From positions 5,759,501 through 5,823,500 of the forward strand of contig CM028922.1 in the NCBI GenBank assembly GCA_016801845.1: a DNA stretch of 64,000 nucleotides. Direction: 5' to 3'. Origin of the DNA: Polydactylus sextarius. Lineage: Eukaryota > Chordata > Actinopteri > Polynemidae. Under the pieces are notes generated by a model. It was not told the origin of the DNA and did not search any database. It saw only the letters and a list, made by a program, of their open reading frames with translations. Shown piece after piece: positions 46,966 through 60,273 of the stretch. A program made the translations under genes and the position numbers. Numbering within the stretch: position 1 is the stretch's first letter; each line of letters opens with the position of its first letter.

Positions 46966-49859
46966 TCCAACTTGCTTTCGTTGCCATGACCTCAATTTAC
47001 CTTATTGTGGAAAGAAATCATATTTTTTCCGCTCAGTTTGATGTACAGGAACATTCTGCAGCTTTTTTTTTTTTCTTTTTAAAAACAGTTTTAAAATTTC
47101 TGTCCCTGCCGGCAGCAGATTCATGCTGTCGATCACAGTCACAGTCTCTCAGGGCTCAAACGGGATTGCTCAGAGGCTTTATCCAGACCTTCTTCTCAGA
47201 TCAGGTCACATTCCTGTTTCTCCAATCCACTGATCTCTGAGATAACAAGTACTCACTTTCCTGCTCCTTGCTATGATTCCCACTTCAACCTTGTGGATGG
47301 AAAGGGACAGGAGTCCCACAGGGGATGGTGAAAGCGTATTGACTGAAACGCTTGAATTAACAGCTGTTATTGCCTTAAACACACTGCAGCATCTTGCCTG
47401 TGGTGTGCTAAAAAACTCAGGAGTGTGTCTGTCGCTAAGTATGCTAGTTCCTCTTTAGTGCAGAGGTGCATGACGGCTCTGTGTCCTTCTTATTATGCTG
47501 TTTACCAGTCATGATAACACTGGATGTGTCATCCAACAGGGAAATGGAGGAGATGTGGCTTCAAATGTAGTAACAGGCGTAACAATGGTTCCACACGCCG
47601 AAAGATGACCCTGAGCTGTATGAGCATGACTGCTGACTTGTAATACATGACTTTAGGGATTATTGTAAATTGTACACTTGTGAAAGTGCAAGTCCGTGTC
47701 CTGTAGAGCTCTAGTCATCATCCTTCGGTACGTGAAAGCACAGTTGGTTGGAGTTTAATCAGTAGCTTTCTGATTAAAGATCAAATTATCATCACATCCA
47801 TGCAGAAATGGAAAGAAAAACACCCTCCATCACTGATAATTGAAATTCACTTAATATGCATTTGTGGGTGTGTGTGTTAACAATGTGCAGCATTGGTCTA
47901 TTCAATAATAAAGCGTAAAAAAGGTGTTTGTGGTGGTTGTTTGAGGCTGTTTGATTTCAACACAAAATGCAGAAGATTGAATGTGAGACTGTGGAGTGTT
48001 TTATCAAATTGACATGCTACTCAGTCCAACAGATGTCTAATGAAAAACCTTTGTAGCGACTTAAATGAATTAGTCTGGCAACATTATGATTGTGTCACGT
48101 GAAACAGTTCAATCAGTGCAAGCTCACAACATTTCGGTGTCATGAATTTCACTTATCAAATGAGGGAGTGTAATTTTTTTTTTCTTTTTTCTTTTAGTCA
48201 CATTATTGGGTTCAAGGACAAGCTCTCGTTAGCATGCACACAACAGGTCTGTATCTACATGTGAGGCGAAGACTTACTTTCGAGCTCTATTGCATTGTGT
48301 CGACACAAACAGGAAAAAAAGGAAACATGAAGTAGACAAATGAATCATTACAACATCAGATAAACATATTCAGATGGTAAAAATCTGTAGGCTCAAGTCT
48401 GGCTGCTGTAACCCTCATCTCTAAACTGTCACTTCAACTTTTAATAACGGCAACAATTATTTTTGCTTTACTAATTTCTTCCTACAACCTCTGTGTGTTA
48501 TCTCTCTGAGTTTGGACTGTTATCTGTAGCTGCAGCTTTAGTTGCATTCTTGTTCTAATCCCTTTTTCCATGCTATTAAATGTTTATCAGAAAAACTGTA
48601 CAACGGTCCTGTTAACGTCTTTAAACATCCCCCCAACACAGACAGTGCCTCAAAGCATCTATAGTCCCATTTAACAACTGTTAACACCTCACATCCTTTA
48701 CTGTGATTGATGTTGATGTCTGAGTGAGTTTTCCACACTGTCTTGCAGCTTTGACCAGAGGAAACAGGCCCGACGATATCTGATTTGATGTTTGCTATCA
48801 CTTCATGACAGGTCAAGGACAGCTGTAGGCCTTTTTCCAAACCCGCTGCTTGAGCGATCTGCTCACTGTCAGGCAACTTCCTGTCCTATATTCATCTCAA
48901 TCCAGAATTTTAGTAACACAACCTACACAAAGGCTACAGGCGACACGTAAAACTGTCCAAGATGAGCAGAAAACTACCTCATGAAGAAAACAAAATCTTT
49001 ATAGGATAAAGGTGTGATGGGAGGATGTTGATGCCACGCTGAGTATTTGTCCTTGCACAGTTGGACTTGACATTTTTTCCCACCGAATCTGGTTCTTTAT
49101 AGATTTAGCTTTAGCTCAGAGGGATTTCCATTATTAGGCTGTCCTAGAGAACAGGAGGTGGACATGAGACGTTGTCATCCCCGTTGCAAATCGCCTTAAT
49201 ACGACAGCAAGGACATAATGACTCAAAGCAACCATGACAAAAGGCTATTAAATACCATAAATTTGGATGCGAGTTGCAGCAGCAGACAGTTTTTGTGTTC
49301 CTCTACCTTGTAATTAGACATCCTAATGTCTCTGAAACATAAATGTATGTTCAAAAGATTCATGAGCAAATCAAAGTTGTACACAGGAGACCACAAAGAC
49401 CCATATACATACATAAAACCACAGAAAGCAAATAAACATACAAAAAAGAGGACATTTTACTTGAGTATATAACAAAGTTACTGTATATCTACGGTGTTAT
49501 TGTCTTGTTTTAATAAAGCACCAAGTAGAGCACCAGTTTCTGTAACACGCCACAGATTAAATGTGCATGTGAGCACTGTAGGTTGAAGAAAAACAAGCGT
49601 GAGATGAGGCTAAAATCGATACTGTTTTGGAGTTCGATAGCACTTGGTGGGGTCCTTGGGGACCCACTAAAAGACTAGCTGACAGGTAAGTGTTTGACTG
49701 GCCGCTAGAAAAGTAGAAACCCAGATGTGTCAGCCCAGAGGTCGGCCTGACATCTGACTCACAGAGAAAGAGACACACAAGAACCAATCTGACAGAAAAA
49801 GGTGAGAGGGTGAGAGAGAAAGAGAGAGAGAGAGAAAGAGTGAGAAAGAGAGTGAGACA

Positions 49860-49895
<36 letters not shown>

Positions 49896-52800
49896 TCAAT
49901 ATCATTCTGCTGTGAATTCTGTACCTTGAGAATATTTCAATTTTCAGGAATACTGAGGCTGCTGAAAAGACTGACTGTTTCCACAGTAACTCTGAGAAAA
50001 TGGAAAGGTTTCCAAATCTCATTGGGAGAAAATGCCATTTACACAGATAAAATATGTTTCTTTCATACTGACAATTCCTTCACTGTTACAATATATGAAT
50101 TACAAGAACCTCTAGTCTAGTGTGTCGGTGGCTGATATTTACTTCAAATTTAACTTCTTTGTTTATTGTACCAGTCTTTACGATGCTGAATCAACAGGCC
50201 AACTCTTTACCACGTCTGCAAAGTAATTTAAAATAAAGTCAAGTCAGGTAAAACATGGTCATGATGTACAAGATCCTTCAGTAATATCAGCACATATTTT
50301 TGCTACAGGTGTCAAACAATTCAGATTTCAGGTTCGTGTCGGGTTGGTGAAGCATAAAATAAATATAAATACACTGCAGGGTGAGGAGGTTTTAAACCGA
50401 CGTGAGTGATGAGGTCAGGGCAAAGCAGCGTGCTACCTACTGGTGAATGGCTTGGAGAAATTTCCTCTGGTGCTTCCTGACTCTGGCGTGGTCCATCTTC
50501 CTCACCAGTTTGGTGTTCTTGTAGATGAGCCACGTCTCCCTGAGAACATTCGCAGCTGTGTTTTTCACCTAAGGCGAGAAAGAGAGACATTTAGTCAAGA
50601 ATGCAGATAAAAATATCTGATATGTCAAATAACATAAAGGTTGAGCGCTCGCTTACTCTTTTTGTTAGCTGGGTGTCCATCATAAAATTATGGACATGTT
50701 TTTCAGCTTTGGTTAATTCCAGTTTCTTTGCCACCACAGCCACCACCAAAGCAGTGCAGCCAGCACCCTGAGAAGTAACAAGCACAAGCACATCTGCTAG
50801 TCAACTTTTTTTGTCGGTCATCAAATTTTAGCAGCATATTAGTCCCATATATGAGGAGGCCTCCTGTCAGCCTTTCAACAAAATCATGACCTTGAAAAGA
50901 GAAAAAAAAAAAAAAACAACACACACACAGTTTAATGCTTTTCTCACCATAATGCCAGTCAGGAGGCAGACTCCTTTCCCACAGTATGTATTTGGGACCA
51001 TATCCCCATATCCAATGGTAAGAAATGTGATTGAGATCAACCACATGGCTCCTAGAAAGTTGCTGGTTATGTCCTGGTTGTCATGGTACCTGTAATAAAT
51101 AATAAATAAGATAATAGGTTTGCAAAACCTTCCTTGCACCTGCAGAATTTGATACACTCCAGCATCTTCTCATGATTAATTCCTATTTTTTAAAAAAGAA
51201 AAGATAAAGCTAGATAAAAGATTTCATTTTGGTGTGGTATATAAGATTAAATGCTATAATCCTTTCTTACTGCACGTCTTAATTCTTCTGTCTTGATGTT
51301 CAGACACAGACTGAGCTTAGAAATGTTTACATTATCTATTTTTATTCCTTATCTATGTCTCATGCTGGGGCAGCACATCATAGCGTGAGAAAACTGATCC
51401 AGGCACCTCTCGCAAGCTCTCACAGTCCATGCAGCAATTATCCACAGCGAGATGGTGAAGACCAGCAGCACAGTGCCGGGACAGATGGTCATGAGGGTCT
51501 TCATCACAAAGCGTGTGTTAAAGTTAATCTTGTTGAGTGCACCGATGCTGCGGGATGAGGCGTCCGTGAAGAGCTTGCTGTGCAGCAACATGACACGAGC
51601 GATGAGGTACAGCCGCAGGAACATGGGGATGGACAGGATGATGTCCACATCCGCATCCGTTTTGGATGGCACGTAGGAGTAGGCCAGGCGTGCGGTCCAG
51701 GTGAAGGTGTAGTTCCCTGGGATGGGGTGAATGGCGCACACCAGGATCTCCAGGCAGATGAAGAAGATGCGCTCATATGTCATGGCTATCCTCCAGTCAT
51801 CAGCTGCGTTGTCCACCATAAATAACTGCAAGGAAAGGGCACAGTGAGGCTGACGGAGTGTAACATCCAGAAAAGGTTTTCATCATTGTGACACAACAGG
51901 AAATCATTAAACCCATTAAACAATAAGTCACAAATAGCCTTGGTCATTAAATCACATTTTTGAGTCCCATTCTCTCTTTTAAGACAAATTGTATATGTTT
52001 TATATATATTTACATGAAATCATTTCTGACCATTTTACAAAGAACACAGCTAAGTCAAGTTACTGCATTCACAACAGCGTCTGGAGGTCACGAAGCACAA
52101 GAAATAACAAATAGCTGATATGATAAGGGAAGGATGATATGCGCTCTTAAGGCCAAAAAAAAAAAAAAACATATATTCAAGGGTGATGAAGGTTGCAAGA
52201 GTGAAATATTATACCTTCATTTTTCAGAATAAATTTTCCAAAAGAATATCAGAATGTTTTTTTCTGCCTAGTAGGAACCATTTATTCTTGTTTACGTCTG
52301 TAGGGTGAAGAAATCACTGTGATAAATTAACTACCTTTAAAGTTTAAAGTTTGTAAGTTGACTATTTACAGTGAAATAAATGGAATACAACATTTTTAGT
52401 GACTGCTAACGTGCAGTGGATAACTAATTATTTTATTAGTTGTGGTAAAAATGATAACTTGATTCTAAAATAGGAAGATTTACTGTTTCTCTACATATGA
52501 AGATATTATGTTGAACTCTGGGAAGGTTTTTTTTTACTATTCATGAATATCTTATGAAGTAAATAATGATGTATAAGGAAATTTGTTACTTGCAGACCTC
52601 AAATTCTGACATTACTCGCAATAATTAATGTAAATGATGTTATTTTTGCTAAATAGGTTAAATAGTCTGTGCCACTCTCTGCTACTCCAAGGACTGAATT
52701 CTGCCACATCTTTTCCATCTTGCTCGGTTTCCTCTCACTGCTTTTCCGACTCTCCCAGAAATAAAAAAATAAGCGTTACTTTAGTAGCATGCAGTAGCAT

Positions 52801-53000
52801 TTTCAACTTCAAAGCCTCATACTAATGAGAACATCTGCCGCCTCCACATTTGCATTAAGTTCCGATCGCCTGGCCACCCCGACCAGAAGGTAGGCCATTT
52901 CACTGGGGATTTCAGTGTGGGTGGATTTCAACACCCCTCATCATTCTTCTCCACCCTGTCCTCTTGTCAAGTACTGTGGCTTCCTCACATGGTCACCTCA

Positions 53001-53045
<45 letters not shown>

Positions 53046-56000
53046 CCCTCCTCTTACACTTCTCCTCCCTCTTCTTCATCACTTTCAATCCAATCTACAG
53101 TTATCTTCGGTCAGAAGATTCACTGCTCGGTGTATTCACCCTGAACTAATGGCTGCACCCATGACCACCATCACCAGCTTGTTCACAGCTATCTCTGATC
53201 GTGCTTTCCGCTGTAGATACACGATCACGATCTTCCTCCTCACACAGTTTTATATTTACCGAGGCGGGCTGCAGATTAAATACTATCAGACCGTATTAGC
53301 CTCCCCTACATTTATGAAATAATTCCTCTGTCTGACACGGCACGCTGATATTCCTCCACAGCTGCTCCTGCTCTTTGTATTCAATCACCTCATCGTCCTC
53401 TGCCTGTGTACAGGCCATCACAACTGGCAGCAGATATTTCCCAAAACGTTGCTGTCAGCAAATATAAGTCAGGTTTTCTCTTCTCCTTTTTTTTTTTTTT
53501 TGCCATGAGAGCAGAAGCCTTTGTAATGGAGAGAGAGGAAAAGTGCACATGATTACATTTTGCCACAAACCTTCTTAATATTGCTTGGTAATGAATTATA
53601 CGACGTCTTGTGACTTCTCAGGATTTAAATAAAAAAAATGCACATATAATGTTTTTTCGCTTTTGCATCCTTAACAGAACTGAGCTCGGGTCAGTTCATT
53701 TGTCTGCTCTCCTCATCTTTAAAATGTGCAGTTTGGATTTTTAGTGTCGTTTGTCTGCTCCACAAATACCTGCCTGCATTGCCCATAAACATGAAGGAGA
53801 ACTAATTTAATATACATTTTAAATTTAGGGACCGTGCAGAAATTATTAGTGGCAGAGACCGGAAGGAAACGGGGGAGAAGAATTATATATTTACTTCTTT
53901 TTGCCAAAGGGAGGCTGGTGTGAAATCTTTGGAAGAGCAAAAGAAGGTCTTTAAATTTTTCATTTCCCAGATTGATATTTTATTTCATCTGTTTCTTGCA
54001 GGATTTACTGTAAGAAATGAGTCATAAAATGAATTTTTTGGCCAGATGCTGAGGACAACAATGATGTTTCTGAATCACCAACTTTATTTTTTCTTGTCTC
54101 TAGCAGGGCTAGTCTGTTTGTTTAGGACCAAGATGTTAAGGAACATTAATGAACATTTTTATTCCTCTAGCCAATGGTTGCCTTTATTTTATATTTCATC
54201 AAAAGACAACTGTGGTAAAATTAGTCATATAGAGTTAATCTAATCACTGGCAGACCTGATGACCTCTTACTGTGCCCCTTTCATTTATAGGTAAAGGTTG
54301 TAAACATAATGCACCATTTCTTTATCAAGTGTTCAAATACAAATTCAACTCTACAACTAATCTGGGTTTTGGTTTCTGTTAAAACGTTAAAACCTTAAAG
54401 AGTCAAAGAGGCAGAGTCAAACACCAGAGATAAATAACCTTGATCAAACATACGGTTTAAGTCTGACATCTCCTTGAAACATAGGTTTATCAGTCAAACT
54501 GTATTTCTTCCTTTATTCTTTTTTAATTCTATGAGAGATAAAATGCTCAACACACACTGAAGGATCACATCATTACTTGGTATCTTGCCAAATAGCTTGC
54601 CATCCAATTTAATTTGGAATTTCTCATTATATAAGTAAAAAAAAAAAGGAGAAAAAAATGTGTCCCAATCCTGGAGGACTAATGGGATCCATGACCTAGA
54701 TTGTAAATTTAGCATTGATATGTTACATAAAAAGAAATTGCTGAAATAGTCGTATTTTTCACACGGAAAAAAAGCTCTTATTCAACATGTTCGACTCAAG
54801 GACAAAGAAAGCACACAGAAAAGAAAAAAAAAAATCAATAATACTCTGCGCTGCCACTTTTCTCCCAGACATACATGAATGCTCCACATACTACAGTCTG
54901 ACAGCTTTAGAGACACTCTGACACCACCGACACCCTCTTCACCTAACACACAAACCTCACTGAACCCACAACAGCAAACACAGCGCGCTCATTAGAGCCA
55001 CTGAGCCAATTATGTGTCCGACAGCAACCGTACGAGAAAAAAATCAACAAGATGGCACACGAGGAGAAAAAACAGAATGAGATACTGGAAACACGTGTCG
55101 CTGAACAAATGGCACGACTGCCCCACAAAAGCCTCCGCAGCTCATTTCTATTCGTTTAAAAGCCACAATCAAAGTCCACCTCCACCCCTTCCCCACCCCC
55201 CCACATAGACACACACACAAACACAGAAAACACATGAATTAAATTTTCAGAGGTAGTTGTTCATATCAAATGAGTGACACTGAGCTCCTTTAACAAACTG
55301 ACATCTGTCAGAGAAGTGTGTAACTCTAACCACAGCTCGTCTTGTTCAGCTTTCCAAGTGAGTGTAATGTAGACATGGAAACGCAAGCTGGGACTCCGCT
55401 CTGCCACGGTTTCTTACTTACAGAATTAGTTCTCTCTGAAAGGAGCTAAATCTATTGTTTACGCGCGGCACAAGCTGCGTTTTATTTTACATTTTAAACA
55501 ACAAACCAGTCCCGTCAAAAGCAGTTACAAAGTTTGTTACCTCAAAACAATGTAATTAAACATTTAAACGCAGGTTGCATAAGGAAAGCCTACTTGGTGG
55601 TAAAAGCAATTATGGTAATGGATGACCTGAAATACAATACTCAAGGGCCCTTTACTTCAGAGCATCAAATATTCCATGCTAGCAGCAGAACAGGCAGTTA
55701 TGACAGAGAGAGGTGGAGGAAACTACATCTCCAGTGGAAAAACATTAAAGTGTGGTTGTTTACGTCACGTCAGAATAAACTGCATGGGAAGACACTGAGA
55801 GGCAGGACATTTAACAGACAGCTGATGGGCCAGGAAACTTTTAAATTAGTCACAGGATGCTGACGAATAATTTACACAGTGTGAGTAAAAGGATTTAAAA
55901 AATTGAACTAGCTTAAGAACAGTTAAACACAAAGGGTGAAAGAAAAGTCTGAAAGACGTCTGCAGTCCGGTAATCAGCACCTGAATATGTAATTAAAAGA

Positions 56001-59000
56001 GTCAGAAACAGGCTTCTATTCTTATATAAAGTAGGATATTATGTTCACAAGGACATTTGTTTTCCAAAGAGGCCACAATAAAATAATTTCTCAATGATAA
56101 AGAGGTGACTCAAAACGGCTCTCTACCCTTCCAAACCATAATACTGCCTTTGACTGAAGCGAGAAGGATAAACTATGAATAAGTAATAAAGATGGGTAGA
56201 AATGGTCTAGTAAAAGTGGGGGGATGGTCTCAGAAAAATCACAACATCTGTAAAACTCACACAACCCGCACCAAGAAAGGAGAGAATATTGGATCCAAGT
56301 TGGCAATAACGTGAAGATGAAAATAATGATTTTAATTTACACGATGATGATGTCATGTTGGCTGCTTAAAAGGCTTAAAAGTTCATTACAGGGTTTGTTT
56401 ATTTTCTTGATGCTACTCTAAGGTTTCTGTTCTCAGAGGAGGTGAATGTGATTTCATCTGTGGCGCACGCTGCAACGCAAAACTTTACAAGCGTCGACCT
56501 AATGGTAGCACCAGAGGAAGAGTCTGGGGATTTAGCAAAGTCAGTAAAGCATCATTGTCTGGGGAACATGAATATCTGCACAAAAAATTTCACGGCAAAT
56601 CATCCAAGAGCTGTAATATTTCTCCTCCCTGAAGTCACACAAGTGGAAATTACATTTAAAAAGTTCAGCGGGAGGGACATTGTTTCTTCCCAGACACAAC
56701 AGACATTTTAGTCTGGAAAAGGATCAGTCCAAAAACCTGGGTGAATCAAACCGAAACCTGTCCGTGTGACCGGATACCTCTACAGGGAAGTGAAGGAAAA
56801 CAGTACAAGTCTGTCCCTTGTACTATTTTTTGTGAATTAATGGACTCTGATTCATGATGTATAACATTCACAGACAGTGACTCATGCACAAGTGGGGATT
56901 TGTCTTAACTTTAAAATATCCTTAAAATATTCTTAAATCTCAAATGACCTGCTGTAGGACAGATTAAGAAGTCTTCACTTCAACAAGAAGACACGTATCA
57001 AACTGCTGCTTCATGGACATTAAGTGCAGTGAAATCACTGAGAGTGCACAGCCTTCGCTCATCAAAGGGAAAATCAGGTTAAGAGACAATGAAGCCGCAT
57101 TTGTCCTAAAATCGTTTCCCGCCCGCCGCCGTCCTACGTCTATACTGTACAGCATCAAGGAGCTCACCTGCGATGCTAGCTGGGTTGGTTACTGGTTTCA
57201 CAACGGTTAATATAACTAATGGAGTCCAGCTCAATATTTAATCTGTGTAATGTGGAGATGGGAACATATATCTTGTCACTGAGAATGAAATCGCTCAATC
57301 TCATTAGTGAATTAGGTTGAGAGGTTCAGCCCAATTAGACATTAATGCAATGCTTTATTTATGATATCAAAGTGAGCCACTAAGAGGCCACTTTGCTGAG
57401 TAAATCTGAGGCAGTTGCAGATTCAGTTTGCTTTTGTTTCTGAAATTAAGTTTTGCATTTGCATTCACATTCCTCTATTCAGGCTAAGTAAAGCCTCTCA
57501 GAGCCAAAGTAAAAGCTTATATAAATCTTTCCTTAGACTGTTGCGGTCGCAGCCAAGTCACACACATTAATAATCTAAAGTCATCTGCATGTTTAAAGCC
57601 ACATGTGGAGCACAATTTAGTAAATGCAATCAATAAATTATCTTTAGGATTTTAAACTCTTAAGGAGGTTGAGTCATCTCTACCCTTGAAAGACTGTATG
57701 TTCAGTGAAAACACTGAGGTCATCAGCCAGTGGTGGTTATCTGACTCCAGTCTGGAGTCTCAGGTAGAGGACAGATTTCACTGTGAGAAATGCAGAGCGT
57801 CTCCTGCAGTTACACCATATCTCTGACACATACACACCACCCAGGGGCAGTCAGACAAGCATGGCCAAGTTTGGCTCTGGCAGGATGCGCTGGCACCGTT
57901 TGGAGTGATGTTGTTGCTGTATTATCTTCTCTGCAGATTGCAAAATGTAACAGTGTGCGAATGTGAAACATCAACGCTGGCTTTTATCGCAAAAAGTACA
58001 CATCAAAGATATGAACAACACCCCAAAAGCATCTTTTTTCCCCCTTTGCATTATGTTAAGAGAGAATTCAGCAGAACCTTCATCACAAGGTGCAGTGACA
58101 TAGCAATGGCCTTAACACAAAAGCCCCTTGGTAAAAAAAAAAAAAAAAGCCTTTCATGTTCAAAGAACAGAAAACCTTCAAAATGTCAGTTTCTGCTAGC
58201 TTGGGAAAAAAGGTGAACTCATCAACCATCTTAGTGAAAAAGAGCAGCGAGACGGACTCAACCTCATAACTCATATCAGACTTTAGCAATGACAAATCAA
58301 AGTCAGGAAGAAACTCCAACCCTCAAACCTCTTCATTTCCACTCATATTGTACAGTAAGTTGCTGTCTGCCAACACAGCAAACTCAACTAAACTAAAAAG
58401 GCAAAAAATTTCTCAGGCGGATCGCCAGCTGTCAACAAAAGATATTACAGGGACTAAATCAAACAGATAACATTTCAAGGAGAAATAGAAAAAGAATCAG
58501 ATTCCTGGACATCAGTAGGTATGTATGTAAGGAGGATTAAACATTAATATTAGCTCTTCTGATCTCAGGATATTTAGGAAAATGTGGGATGTTGCTGCCT
58601 TTTTCTGTTATTGCACCCATCACTACCACTGCAGCAAAGGTATCCCACAACAATTCAAATGACAGACAGTGTCCAACATCCATCCTGTCTGACCCGACCT
58701 TTGGAGTTTCCAGTCACTCTGATGGGGAGAAGCCTCCTATTGTTAGATCCTGTAAAATGAGAGGGCGCAGTCTTTACCGAGTGCGACAAGTAAATCAGTT
58801 TTCAGGGACTAGATGTGGAAGGGAAATATTTCATCATCTTGACTTATGCCTCTACATCTGACAGGCATCTGTGAGTACACATGGATGTGCATGCATAATC
58901 TATTTCACTGCAGGAGCAAAAAATTTCCCATTTTAAGAAGCGTTCCACTAATATCACCAGCACTTAAGGCTCATTTAGAGCGTGAGCTGCACAAAGCACA

Positions 59001-60208
59001 GAGACTTTACATTACCCTGAATAACACGACTGAGTGAGACAGAGACAGTTAAAACTGTCTTTGGTGCATTATTTCACCTAAGTAATAAAAGTAAACATAG
59101 AGTCAGATTGTCACTGGGTTTGAGGTGTCACAACTGGGTTTTCAGTGATGGAAAGAAACTAAGTACATGAACTCAACTGCTGTAGTTCAGTTCAGAATTT
59201 CAGTTAAATATTTTCATTTTATGATACTTTCCACTATTTCACTATATTTCACAAGGAAATGTTACACTTTTTACATCAAAATACAGATGTAATGTAAAAG
59301 ATCAACCTTTCCAATGGAAAATAGAATTTAAATTCGAGTAATTGTTAATCAAGAGTCATTAAACATCAGTAAGTGTTTCATCAGTAAGTAAGAGACTGTT
59401 TGGATTTGACAAAACAAGACACTGTGATGAGCTTTTCTTTGTTATTTCCTTGTGTGTTTGACGAAAACAATTCAAGGATTAATCAAGAAGACAAACCAGC
59501 AAATTAATTCATAATGAAAATGAGTGTTGGATGTGGCTCTATAATAAAATAAAAGGTTAAAAAATAGCTCTATTTAATTAAGTTACATTTCCTGGGAGCT
59601 TCAGTTTGAGTTTTTAATGTTGAAAGATGAGGTTTTATCAGGCAAAGGGTGTCTAATAAACAGTAGAAATGAAACAATTATTCCATTAATTGATTAGTCA
59701 GTCAGCGCAAAGTCAACTGACAACACTTCTGATTGTTTAAGTTCTTATTCCAGCTTCTCGGAGGATTTGCTTTGATAAAACTTAGATTTTCTTCATTTTA
59801 TATCAGCGTGAGATGAATCTTTAGGTTTTGTAATGTTTATTGGTCCAAACAAGACATTAGAAGTTGTCACGTTGGGCTTTGAAAAAAAAAAAAACAAACA
59901 AACAAAACTTCTCACCTGCCATAACTCATTATCACAGATACAAATGTGAATCTTAAGTTAGAAATTTCATCTACAGGGTTTAATTCCAGTCGTCATTTGA
60001 GCCCCTGCATCACGTTGACGCTGTGTGATGTTTCAAGTTTTGAGGCTTAATTCTGTTTCTAAGATTTCACGTCACATTTCAAAGTCAAAAGAGATTTTGT
60101 GCGTTTGTTTGTGTGTGTGTCAGATCACATTTCCACACGAAATCAGACAAATTATTTTGTCAAAATGCCTGTGGATCGAGCAGCAAGCAGCAAAAGTGCA
60201 GTGGAGAT

Positions 60209-60273
<65 letters not shown>

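Noticed and set aside
48538..48876. 112-codon open frame on the minus strand in a kcnn2 intron
   Set aside because: No recognisable domain, no splice partners and no homology that I recall. Length is within what chance allows in 64 kb.
52915..53322. 135-codon + strand open frame with polyLeu
   Set aside because: It is driven by the CTG microsatellite and a C-rich flank, in antisense to a kcnn2 intron, with no family resemblance.
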